Assembly (NCBI GenBank): GCA_005788145.1
Contig: SXYY01000007.1
Span: forward strand, 1 to 6,019
Direction: 5' to 3'
DNA length: 6,019 bases
Origin: Bacteroidota bacterium
GTDB lineage: Bacteria; Bacteroidota; Bacteroidia; NS11-12g; UBA955
Position 1 is the first letter of the stretch; every line of letters begins with the position of its first letter. Under the pieces are notes generated by a model. That model saw only the letters and a program-made list of their open reading frames with translations, ran no database searches and had not been told where the DNA came from. A program made the translations under genes and the position numbers. Positions 1 through 5,907 of this stretch are shown here, one piece after another.

Positions 1-1029
1 CAAACGGTAGGTATTTTGACGGGTCATTGACGGCAAATAACTCACCAATCCATTCAACAAAGCTTCGGTTGGTGCTGTTCGAAAAGCGAAATTATCAACG
101 TGTCGCGCCTGCAAATTCAAGCCAATTGATGCTTTCTGTTTGCCCAACTTCCACCCTCCTTTTCCCCAACTCAGTGATGTGTAAAGCACATTTCCACCAG
201 AGAGTTTAAACTTGTCATTCATGCCCAACACCGCCTCAGGGGTCTTCACGTTCGCTTCAACATTCCAACCAAAATTGCCTTTTGTGTAACCGAAATATCC
301 GTTGAATCCGTACATGTTGTACTTGGGATAAAAACGATCGGCCAAATCATAGGTATTGATTGTTCCCACCAACCGGTCCATGGTCTCGCGGTCCAAACTT
401 CTGTTGATTGCCGATGCCCCCACAATCACATCGCCATACTTACTCAACTCCCCCACGGGTATGTTTCCCTCAATATTCAAACCACTAATTACTTGTTTGG
501 CAAAGCCAAAGCGGTTCTTGATGTTTCCTTTTTGATTGCCTGCAAACCCTTTAACGGCCCAACGATCGTTGATGTTGTATTTCAAACGCATGCCCTGCAT
601 CGCGTAATCAATACCAATCTGACGTTGTTCATAGCTCCGAAATAAGATGCCCGTTCCAAATTGATCATAAAAAGAACCCATGGTAATGTCCAATTTGTCG
701 ACACTTTTGTTGACCTGCCAAAAGCCTATGCCGTGGTCTGTGTAAGCATCCTGAGGATCAAGTAACGGCGAATTGTTGAATGCATCGTATCGCACAATGA
801 ACGAATAACCCTTCACGCGATACTGCATAAACAACCAAGCATCCGCACTGGCCGTGTTCTCTTTGTATACCTTGGTATTCGCCCCGATACTATCGTCGCG
901 CAGATATTTCTGATAATTCATCAATAAATTTCCGGAAAACTGGCCCTTATCGGAATCCTTGGTCTGGCCCGATACCCTACCCACAAAAGCCATAAAGGCA
1001 AGCAAAATCAAGGTGTTGAAATGTCTCAT
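1..1029 (-). CDS. DUF6029-like exported/outer-membrane protein, N-terminal 343 residues (runs off left edge)
   Basis: The frame is open from an ATG at 1029 to the window edge with no stop, giving 343 residues of an incomplete protein. Residues 1-22 form a type I signal peptide: MRHF, then a hydrophobic run LILLAFMAFVG, with likely cleavage near VSG/Q. The mature part has motifs I associate with DUF6029 of Bacteroidota: GNLLMNYQKY (33-42), ADAWLFMQY (62-70), RYDAFNNSPLLDPQDAYTDHG (80-100), the GFWQVNKSVDKLDITMGSFYDQFGTGILFRSYE stretch (102-134) and GIDYAMQGMRL (139-149). Alternating aromatic/polar strands with glycine turns suggest an outer-membrane beta-barrel, which is inference. Family members as I recall exceed 500 residues, so perhaps a third is missing. 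The function is unknown. It is transcribed divergently from miaB. The family name is from memory and was not checked by search. Confidence 0.8.
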   Translation of the reverse strand, partial: MRHFNTLILLAFMAFVGRVSGQTKDSDKGQFSGNLLMNYQKYLRDDSIGANTKVYKENTASADAWLFMQYRVKGYSFIVRYDAFNNSPLLDPQDAYTDHGIGFWQVNKSVDKLDITMGSFYDQFGTGILFRSYEQRQIGIDYAMQGMRLKYNINDRWAVKGFAGNQKGNIKNRFGFAKQVISGLNIEGNIPVGELSKYGDVIVGASAINRSLDRETMDRLVGTINTYDLADRFYPKYNMYGFNGYFGYTKGNFGWNVEANVKTPEAVLGMNDKFKLSGGNVLYTSLSWGKGGWKLGKQKASIGLNLQARHVDNFAFRTAPTEALLNGLVSYLPSMTRQNTYRL

Positions 1030-1035
1030 TCACTG

Positions 1036-1043
1036 CAAAGAAA
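1036..1043 (-). promoter_or_regulatory. Possible -7 element of the DUF6029-like gene
   Basis: Read on the minus strand, the octamer is TTTCTTTG, one mismatch from the Bacteroidota -7 consensus TAnnTTTG. It lies 6 nt ahead of the ATG. No TTG-type -33 element is visible at the usual spacing. This is weak on its own and gains support only from similar placement at other gene starts in the window. Confidence 0.3.
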
Positions 1044-1055
1044 CAAAAAAGCCCG

Positions 1056-1063
1056 TATTTTTG
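1056..1063 (+). promoter_or_regulatory. Bacteroidota -7 promoter element of miaB
   Basis: TATTTTTG matches the TAnnTTTG consensus exactly and ends 10 nt before the miaB ATG. A CTG at 1033-1035 stands 20 nt upstream where a TTG-type -33 element would be expected. If active, the transcript would have a leader of only about 6-7 nt. No Shine-Dalgarno sequence precedes the start. Confidence 0.55.
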
Positions 1064-1073
1064 TAGTTACAAT

Positions 1074-2492
1074 ATGTCAGAAGTGTTAATCCCACCCACC
1101 GCCACAGCCAGCAGAAAGCTATACATCGAAAGCTATGGATGTGCCATGAATTTCAGCGATAGCGAAATCATTGCCTCAATTATGGGTGAGCATGGATTTG
1201 CTTCAACCACCGATGAATTGGACGCCGACGTCATTTTTTTGAATACCTGCGCCATACGCGACAATGCGGAACAACGCATTCGCGAACGCCTCAAACACCT
1301 GCGCGGCAATAAAAAACACAACAAAGAACTCATCATTGGGGTTCTGGGTTGTATGGCAGAACGCCTCAAAGAAAAATTGCTTGAAGAGGAGAAACTCGTG
1401 GATGTTGTGGCCGGACCTGACAGCTACCGTGACCTCCCCAAATTGGTGGCCGAAGTCGATGATGGAGGTAGAGCCATCAACGTATTGTTGAGTAGGGAAG
1501 AAACCTATGGCGACCTCAGTCCTGTGCGATTAAACTCGAATGGTGTAACCGCCTTTGTTTCCATTATGCGTGGTTGCGACAACATGTGTAGTTTCTGCGT
1601 AGTTCCCTTTACCCGCGGTCGAGAGCGTTCCCGCGATCCGCAAAGTATCGTTCGAGAAGTGATGGATTTGTCTGCGGCCGGATACAAAGAAATTACCCTG
1701 CTTGGACAAAATGTCAATTCTTACCTCTGGTTTGGTGGCGGACCCAAAAAAGAATTCAAAAAACTCACCCAAGACGAGCAAGATGCCTCTGTAGATTTTG
1801 CCGATCTATTGGAAATGTGTGCCACCGCTGTACCCCACATGCGCATCCGATATAGCACCAGTCACCCCCGCGATATCAACGAAAAAGTGGTGCACACCAT
1901 GGCCAAATACAAAAACCTGTGCAATTACATCCACCTGCCAGCGCAAAGCGGCAACACGCGCGTGCTCGATATCATGTCGAGAAACTATACCCGCGAGTGG
2001 TACATGGACAAAATTCGTATGATTCGCAGCATCATCCCCGACTGTGGCGTTTCATGTGATATCATCGCCGGATTTTGCACAGAAACCGAAGAAGAACACC
2101 AAGATACCCTGAGTTTGATTGATTGGGCAGAATTTGAATTCTCCTACATGTATGTTTACTCAGAGCGACCTGGAACACCTGCAGCCAAAAAACTGGTAGA
2201 CGATGTGCCGGAAAAAGTAAAATCGCGCCGTTTAAGCGAAATCATCGCCCTTCAAAACGCCAAATCCAAGGCCAAAAATGAATCCTATATCGGCAAGGTT
2301 GTAACTGTACTTGTTGAAGGTCCTTCCAAAAAGAGCGACCTCGATTGGATGGGCCGTAGCGACCAAAATTCCGTGACAATCTTCCCTTGCGAAAACTACA
2401 AGAAAGGCGATTTGGTGAATGTTTTGGTTGAAAGGGCCACCACCACAGCCATGATAGGCAAAGCGATTGGCTATGCCAGCCTAATCGATTAA
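1074..2492 (+). CDS. miaB: tRNA-2-methylthio-N6-dimethylallyladenosine synthase MiaB
   Basis: This radical-SAM enzyme converts i6A37 to ms2i6A37 in tRNAs reading codons that start with U, acting after MiaA, in the cytoplasm. The 472 residues show the full family layout. An N-terminal UPF0004/methylthiotransferase domain carries the three auxiliary-cluster cysteines C23 (YGCAMN), C59 (LNTCAIRDNAEQR) and C93 (GVLGCMAER). The radical-SAM domain has the CxxxCxxC cluster motif C168/C172/C175 in RGCDNMCSFCVVPFTRGRERSR. A C-terminal TRAM domain for tRNA binding spans about 402-468. Length is typical. Between GQNVNSY (211-217) and FADLLE (242-247) is a Lys-rich insert about ten residues longer than in E. 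coli MiaB, which I believe is usual in Bacteroidota. The ATG at 1074 places the domain start about 15 residues in and sits behind a consensus -7 box. No miaA is nearby. Confidence 0.97.
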   Translation: MSEVLIPPTATASRKLYIESYGCAMNFSDSEIIASIMGEHGFASTTDELDADVIFLNTCAIRDNAEQRIRERLKHLRGNKKHNKELIIGVLGCMAERLKEKLLEEEKLVDVVAGPDSYRDLPKLVAEVDDGGRAINVLLSREETYGDLSPVRLNSNGVTAFVSIMRGCDNMCSFCVVPFTRGRERSRDPQSIVREVMDLSAAGYKEITLLGQNVNSYLWFGGGPKKEFKKLTQDEQDASVDFADLLEMCATAVPHMRIRYSTSHPRDINEKVVHTMAKYKNLCNYIHLPAQSGNTRVLDIMSRNYTREWYMDKIRMIRSIIPDCGVSCDIIAGFCTETEEEHQDTLSLIDWAEFEFSYMYVYSERPGTPAAKKLVDDVPEKVKSRRLSEIIALQNAKSKAKNESYIGKVVTVLVEGPSKKSDLDWMGRSDQNSVTIFPCENYKKGDLVNVLVERATTTAMIGKAIGYASLID

Positions 2493-2513
2493 TCCTCGAT
2501 AAAATGTTTTGAA

Positions 2514-3479
2514 TTAGCCGTTTTGGGCATACTGCAAGCGCAAATTCTTGAGCATGTCCTCGGTCATTTTGTCCAAACCGAAATCTGGTTTCCAACCCCA
2601 ATCTTGGCGGGCCTCGGTATCGTCAATCACCGCTGGCCAACTGTTGGCGATTGCTTGGCGATAATCGGGCTCGTAAGAAATCTCAAAACCGGGAACAAAC
2701 TTGGCAATCGATGCCGCAATTTCCTCAGGCGCAAAACTCATCCCTGCCAAATTGTAGCTGGTGCGAATCTTGATTTGCTCCGCTGGTGCATGCATGATGT
2801 CCAAAGTAGCCTTCAATGCATCGGGCATGTACAACATCGGCAATGTGGTGCCTTCACCCAAAAAGCAATTGTGTTTTCCTGTTTGCAAGGCATCGTGGTA
2901 TATTGCCACGGCATAATCGGTTGTGCCTCCGCCCGGCGCACTCTTGTACCCTATCAAACCAGGGTAACGCAATGAACGCGTATCAATGCCCCAACGATTA
3001 AAATAATATTGCGCATACAACTCACCAGCCAATTTGCTGATTCCATAAATCGTGGTGGGATCCATGGTGCCGTACTGGGGCGTGCCAAATCGTTCCGTAT
3101 TTGGTCCGAAAGCCGCAATGCTACTAGGCCAATAAACCTTTTTTATAATGCCTGTATCCCGCGCCGCATTCAAAACATGAAAAAGCCCCTCCATGTTCAA
3201 CTTCCAACCAAACTCAGGATTTTTCTCAGCCGTTGCACTCAACAACGCCGCCAAATGATAAACCTGTGTTGGTTTGTATTTCTGTATGATATCGGATAAT
3301 CTAGCCACATCCAAGACATCCAAAGTTTCAAATGGACCTCCATCAAACACCGGACTGTCAGATTTTTTCACATCGCTGGCAACCACATTGGCATCGCCAT
3401 AAATACCGCGCAACGCTTCAACCAACTCCGTACCCAACTGACCACAAGAACCAATCACCAATACCTTTTCATTCGTCAT
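2514..3479 (-). CDS. NAD-dependent L-threonine 3-dehydrogenase, SDR (GalE-like) type
   Basis: It is predicted to oxidise L-threonine to 2-amino-3-ketobutyrate with NAD+, the first step of threonine catabolism to glycine and acetyl-CoA, in the cytoplasm. The 321 residues form an extended short-chain dehydrogenase. The Rossmann motif is GSCGQLG (G10, G13, G16), with D36 ending the second strand, as in NAD-preferring enzymes. PSS (118-120) is the catalytic serine region, and Y145-x3-K149 (YGISK) is the catalytic pair. Family-typical stretches are TTIYGISKLAGELYA, GGGTTDYAVAIYH, LPMLYMPDALKAT, SYNLAGMSFAPEEI and NSWPAVIDD. These set it apart from sugar epimerases and resemble the Cytophaga/Flavobacterium enzyme rather than the zinc-dependent E. 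coli Tdh. An upstream in-frame ATG at 3509 would add ten residues before the Rossmann strand and include the promoter, so I chose 3479. No kbl gene (2-amino-3-ketobutyrate CoA ligase) is in the window. Its stop faces that of miaB. Confidence 0.92.
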   Translation of the reverse strand: MTNEKVLVIGSCGQLGTELVEALRGIYGDANVVASDVKKSDSPVFDGGPFETLDVLDVARLSDIIQKYKPTQVYHLAALLSATAEKNPEFGWKLNMEGLFHVLNAARDTGIIKKVYWPSSIAAFGPNTERFGTPQYGTMDPTTIYGISKLAGELYAQYYFNRWGIDTRSLRYPGLIGYKSAPGGGTTDYAVAIYHDALQTGKHNCFLGEGTTLPMLYMPDALKATLDIMHAPAEQIKIRTSYNLAGMSFAPEEIAASIAKFVPGFEISYEPDYRQAIANSWPAVIDDTEARQDWGWKPDFGLDKMTEDMLKNLRLQYAQNG

Positions 3480-3481
3480 AC

Positions 3482-3501
3482 AACCGCAAATTTTGGCGGT
3501 T
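3482..3501. promoter_or_regulatory. Imperfect 20-bp palindrome over the threonine dehydrogenase promoter (possible operator)
   Basis: The arms AACCGC (3482-3487) and GCGGTT (3496-3501) are perfect complements around an 8-nt AT-rich centre. Two further centre positions also pair, giving 16 of 20 symmetric bases. It covers the predicted -7 box and starts 2 nt upstream of the start codon, where a bound repressor would block transcription. The size suits a dimeric regulator; which one cannot be told. Confidence 0.35.
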
Positions 3502-3518
3502 ACGACCACATTACCAAA
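3487..3518 (-). promoter_or_regulatory. Promoter of the threonine dehydrogenase gene
   Basis: On the minus strand a TTTG (-33 type, 3515-3518) is followed after 20 nt by AAAATTTG (3487-3494), one mismatch from TAnnTTTG. The box ends 7 nt before the ATG at 3479. The spacing fits Bacteroidota promoters. It would lie inside the coding region if the upstream ATG at 3509 were used, which argues for the shorter protein. Confidence 0.5.
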
Positions 3519-3569
3519 CCTTTTTCACAGGGTTTTTATGAACGACAGCAAATTGTCCCAAAACTTGTG

Positions 3570-3577
3570 CATTTTTG
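3570..3577 (+). promoter_or_regulatory. Possible -7 element of the Gfo/Idh/MocA gene
   Basis: CATTTTTG differs from TAnnTTTG only at the first base and ends 9 nt before the ATG at 3587. No convincing -33 TTG lies 17-23 nt upstream. An in-frame TTG at 3575 falls inside this box, so it is unlikely to be a real start codon. Confidence 0.4.
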
Positions 3578-3586
3578 CCGTTCAGC

Positions 3587-4621
3587 ATGTCAGAAACATC
3601 GGATATCATACACTTTGCCATCGTAGGTGCCGGACACATCGGAAGTCGGCATGCCCACATGATTGCCAACAATCCCAGAGCCGTTTTGGTGGCCGTAACC
3701 GATGTGAAAATTCGTGAAGAGCTCAGCATCGGTAGCGACATTCCACTCTATGACAATTTGGAGGAAATGCTCATGCACCATGCAAACATCGATGTGGTTT
3801 GTATTGCCACACCCAACGGCTACCACAGCCAACACGCCATCCAAGCGCTGAGCATGGGGCGACATGTAATCGTTGAAAAACCCATGGCGCTGTCAGTGGA
3901 AGAATGCGACGCCATGATGGATGAGGCCATGAAGCGGAACAAACATATCTTCTGTGTAATGCAGAATCGCTTTTCGCCCCCTTCCCAATGGATCAAATCA
4001 ATCATTGACAATCAAACCTTGGGCGAACTCTATCAGGTTCAAGTGGTTTGCTATTGGAATCGCGATCACCGTTACTACAGGCCCGGACGTTGGCACGGCA
4101 CCGCAGACCTCGACGGTGGTGTGTTGTTTACCCAATTCTCTCACTTTGTGGACCTCATGTACTGGCTCTTGGGTCCGCTGAACATCAATCACGCGACTTC
4201 ATCGAATTTTAACCACGCACACCTCACCGAATTTGATGACAGCGGACAAGTTCTCTTCTCATTTGGCAGACAAGGTCAGGGTTCGTTAAGTTATTCAACC
4301 AGTTTACACCAACAAAATTTTGAAAGCTCCATCACCATTATTGGTGAAAAAGGCACTGTGAAATTGGGCGGACAATACATGAATTCCGTGGATTACTGTG
4401 CGATTGAAGATTATGAATTGCCCTTGCTCCCCAAAGCAGAGCCACCCAACGATTATGGAGGATACAAAGGCAGCGCGGCCAACCACCACTTCGTCATTGA
4501 GGATGTAATCAGCCACCTGTTGCAAGGCACACCCACGATCACAACGCCTTTGGAGGGAAAAGCTGTGGTCGAGATCATCGAATCCATCCATCAAGCGCAA
4601 AAAAATACTCCGCACAAGTAG
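3587..4621 (+). CDS. Gfo/Idh/MocA-family NAD(P)-dependent oxidoreductase, possibly acting on a nucleotide sugar
   Basis: The 344-residue cytoplasmic enzyme has the two-domain layout of this family. The N-terminal Rossmann fold has FAIVGAGHIGSRHAHMI with glycines at 14, 16 and 19. ATPNGYHSQHA follows at about 74-84, and the conserved EKP motif at 97-99 contains the lysine that is usually catalytic. The C-terminal alpha/beta domain includes QNRFSPP, the YWNRDHRYYRPGRWHGT stretch (156-172) and DGGVLFTQFSHFVDLMYW (176-193), with H186 at the usual catalytic histidine position. The RWHGT...DGG...H-x-x-D pattern recalls the WlbA/WbpB type, UDP-N-acetylglucosaminuronate 3-dehydrogenases, so a sugar or nucleotide-sugar substrate is my inference. 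The exact substrate is not readable. ATG at 3587 is preferred over an in-frame TTG at 3575, which overlaps the -7 box. No other sugar-pathway genes flank it, so it probably forms its own transcript. Confidence 0.88.
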   Translation: MSETSDIIHFAIVGAGHIGSRHAHMIANNPRAVLVAVTDVKIREELSIGSDIPLYDNLEEMLMHHANIDVVCIATPNGYHSQHAIQALSMGRHVIVEKPMALSVEECDAMMDEAMKRNKHIFCVMQNRFSPPSQWIKSIIDNQTLGELYQVQVVCYWNRDHRYYRPGRWHGTADLDGGVLFTQFSHFVDLMYWLLGPLNINHATSSNFNHAHLTEFDDSGQVLFSFGRQGQGSLSYSTSLHQQNFESSITIIGEKGTVKLGGQYMNSVDYCAIEDYELPLLPKAEPPNDYGGYKGSAANHHFVIEDVISHLLQGTPTITTPLEGKAVVEIIESIHQAQKNTPHK

Positions 4622-4624
4622 TTG

Positions 4625-4659
4625 ATTTTTAATGCGTTAAAAATAATTCGATTTTTTTT
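4625..4659 (+). terminator. Possible weak intrinsic terminator after the oxidoreductase gene
   Basis: An 8-bp all-A/T stem (4625-4632 pairing with 4637-4644) encloses a TGCG loop just after the stop codon. Eight T residues follow at 4652-4659. The stem has no G/C pairs and stands 7 nt from the T run, so it would be a poor terminator. Read-through into the downstream ORFs is possible. Confidence 0.3.
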
Positions 4660-4674
4660 CATTTTTTTTGGGGG
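4651..4674 (+). repeat. Tandem T8 tracts followed by a G5 tract
   Basis: Two copies of A followed by eight T lie back to back (4651-4659 and 4661-4669), separated by a C and followed directly by five G (4670-4674). Such homopolymers slip easily during replication. They sit about 60-80 bp upstream of the 58-codon ORF, in its leader or promoter region. Confidence 0.6.
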
Positions 4675-4725
4675 TAATGACTCCTTTTCGTGTTGATAGG
4701 CCAGTTACCCCTTTCCGGAAAAAGG
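4671..4725 (+). promoter_or_regulatory. Leader with overlapping, mutually exclusive hairpins upstream of the anti-sigma ORFs
   Basis: GGGGTAA (4671-4677) is the exact complement of TTACCCC (4705-4711), with a 27-nt loop. A second short stem, CCTTT (4710-4714) with AAAGG (4721-4725), contains the perfect palindrome TTTCCGGAAA (4712-4721) and ends 6 nt before the ATG at 4732. The two stems share 4710-4711, so both cannot form completely. No consensus -7 box is visible here. A regulatory role is inference. Confidence 0.3.
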
Positions 4726-4731
4726 CAAACC

Positions 4732-4908
4732 ATGACAAAAGAACAACTCGAAAGCAATATCTTCACCAAATATGCTGCAGGTTTGATGCAAGAAGAAGAA
4801 CTCAAGAAATTGGAGGAATGGCTAAAAAAGAATCCCCAATTTAAACCCACATTGGCCATCATCAAACAGCAGGTTTCGGCCATGATGCAACCACAGTTAA
4901 TGCATTAA
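4732..4908 (+). CDS. 58-residue protein resembling the N-terminal sigma-binding region of FecR-type anti-sigma factors
   Basis: A short, highly charged, probably helical protein with no signal peptide or membrane segment. The core (10-39), with IFTKYAAGLMQEEELKK followed by LEEWLKKNPQFK, follows the pattern seen at the start of Bacteroidota FecR proteins and RskA-like anti-sigma domains: (L/Y)x2GxxxxEEExxxLExWLxxNP. That region normally binds the ECF sigma factor in the cytoplasm. Here it ends after QPQLMH, and the FecR gene that follows by 4 bp lacks this region, so the two look like one anti-sigma factor split in two; coupled translation is likely. Codon use matches its neighbours. ATG at 4732 is preferred to an in-frame GTG at 4690, because the extra 14 residues are unlike the family and would cover the leader hairpins. 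It could instead be a recent frameshift remnant, or a free-standing antagonist. Confidence 0.7.
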   Translation: MTKEQLESNIFTKYAAGLMQEEELKKLEEWLKKNPQFKPTLAIIKQQVSAMMQPQLMH

Positions 4909-4912
4909 CCCA

Positions 4913-5836
4913 ATGGAAAACAAAAACAACAAACCCCAAATAGATAGTGAATTCCAAGAAATTTGGGACAGAGCAGGGGATTACACATATTCATTTGAAT
5001 CAAGCAATGACGCCGCTTGGAAAAAATTCCAAGCAGACCGCGAACAAGCTACACAAAAACCCTTTGTGGTTTTGAAAAACACGCAACGCGTGTGGCGCAT
5101 TGCTGCAGCAATTTCCTTGTTGGCCATTGGAAGTTGGGCATTCTGGTTCAACAATCAATCAACTGCCATCCTAGATTCTGGTGCTGTAGCCACCCAAAAC
5201 CAACAAGTAAAACAAGTCACATTGCAAGACGGTAGTACCATCACATTGAATGCAAATTCGAGCGTGAAATTTACTGTGACCAAAAACAGCCGCAACATTG
5301 AACTCCAAGGCATGGCCCATTTTGAAGTTGCCAAAAACCCCAATGCACCCTTTGTGATCCGCAGCGGTCAAAACCAAGTAACGGTATTGGGTACTGGCTT
5401 TGATGTTCGTTCGTACAGCAAAAAGCCCTTGCAGGTCACCGTGAATCACGGCAAAGTGCGCGTAGAAAAATTGGCAATGAACTCAAACAGCCTACTTGAG
5501 TCTGCCATCCTCACCAAAGGCATGCGCGTAACAGAAAATCCTTCACCCAAAACTAAACAAGACAACTACTTTACCGTTGAGTCAAACATTGACCTGAATG
5601 CGGTTTCGTGGAGTAAAGGTTCTCTATCATTCAAAAACGCTCCCCTCGCCGAAGTCATTGCAGCATTGGAGGAAAGGTACAATGTTCGTATTGATGTAGT
5701 TGGCAACGCGCCCAAAGGCCTCAGAAATAACAACAACCCAACGCTTACTGCGCAATTCAATCAAAACCAAGGTGCAGAAACCGTTTGTGAGATTGTTGGC
5801 CAAGCCCTTGACCTAACCCTACAAGTCATTCGTTAA
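4913..5836 (+). CDS. FecR-family transmembrane anti-sigma factor lacking the usual N-terminal sigma-binding helices
   Basis: A 307-residue inner-membrane signalling protein of the kind that links an outer-membrane receptor to an ECF sigma factor. Residues 1-58 are cytoplasmic and hold only the tail of the usual N-terminal region (EFQEIWDRAGDYTYSFESSNDAAWKKF, 13-39). One membrane segment follows (about 60-79, VWRIAAAISLLAIGSWAFWF). The periplasmic FecR domain is about 98-185, with VTLQDGSTITLNANSSVKF, ELQGMAHFEVAKNPNAPFVI, VTVLGTGFDVRSY and VTVNHGKVRVEK. A DUF4974-like C-terminus (about 237-306) has LSFKNAPLAEVIAALEERYNVRIDV. The roughly 40 residues usually found first (tKYlxGexxxEExxxxExWL) are instead in the ORF ending 4 bp upstream in another frame. 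No sigma-factor gene lies in the window, though one normally precedes fecR. The exported protein downstream may be its partner. Confidence 0.92.
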   Translation: MENKNNKPQIDSEFQEIWDRAGDYTYSFESSNDAAWKKFQADREQATQKPFVVLKNTQRVWRIAAAISLLAIGSWAFWFNNQSTAILDSGAVATQNQQVKQVTLQDGSTITLNANSSVKFTVTKNSRNIELQGMAHFEVAKNPNAPFVIRSGQNQVTVLGTGFDVRSYSKKPLQVTVNHGKVRVEKLAMNSNSLLESAILTKGMRVTENPSPKTKQDNYFTVESNIDLNAVSWSKGSLSFKNAPLAEVIAALEERYNVRIDVVGNAPKGLRNNNNPTLTAQFNQNQGAETVCEIVGQALDLTLQVIR

Positions 5837-5890
5837 TCGAGACTAGGAAATTTACCCAACAACGGGCAACGAAGAAAGCTGTTTTGTTTT

Positions 5891-5907
5891 CAATAACTTT
5901 GTTATTG
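5891..5907. promoter_or_regulatory. Perfect 7-3-7 palindrome over promoter and start of the last gene (possible operator)
   Basis: CAATAAC (5891-5897) and GTTATTG (5901-5907) are exact reverse complements around TTT. The element contains the whole TAACTTTG -7 box, and its last base is the first base of the proposed GTG start. It could bind a dimeric regulator or fold in the RNA. It is the longest perfect palindrome I found in the window. Confidence 0.45.
5894..5901 (+). promoter_or_regulatory. Consensus Bacteroidota -7 element of the last gene
   Basis: TAACTTTG matches TAnnTTTG exactly and ends 5 nt before the proposed GTG start. No TTG-type -33 element is present at 17-23 nt upstream, so the promoter may need an activator or an alternative sigma factor. 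The resulting leader would be almost nil. Confidence 0.45.

Noticed and set aside
27..209. 60-codon ORF on the plus strand
   Set aside because: Antisense to the continuous 343-codon DUF6029-like frame, which has a signal peptide and family motifs.
2484..2500. ATCGA/TCGAT hairpin between the convergent miaB and dehydrogenase genes as a terminator
   Set aside because: Only five pairs, overlaps the miaB stop codon, and no T run follows on either strand at the right distance.
2242..2601. 119-codon ORF on the minus strand
   Set aside because: It overlaps the conserved MiaB TRAM domain on the opposite strand and the dehydrogenase 3' end in another frame; the product is low-complexity and unlike any family.
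2523..2975. 150-codon ORF on the plus strand
   Set aside because: It lies antisense to the well-supported threonine dehydrogenase gene and its translation has no recognisable domain.
3480..3509. Ten-residue N-terminal extension of the threonine dehydrogenase
   Set aside because: The extension would cover the -7 box and palindrome and adds residues before the normal Rossmann strand.
3575..3586. TTG start giving MPFS ahead of the Gfo/Idh/MocA protein
   Set aside because: The TTG is part of the -7-like box; the ATG at 3587 gives a normal family N-terminus.
4304..4615. 103-codon ORF on the minus strand
   Set aside because: Fully antisense to the Gfo/Idh/MocA C-terminal domain, with no supporting motif or promoter.
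4690..4731. GTG start extending the 58-codon ORF by 14 residues
   Set aside because: The extension is unlike the anti-sigma family and overlaps the leader inverted repeats; the ATG at 4732 fits better.
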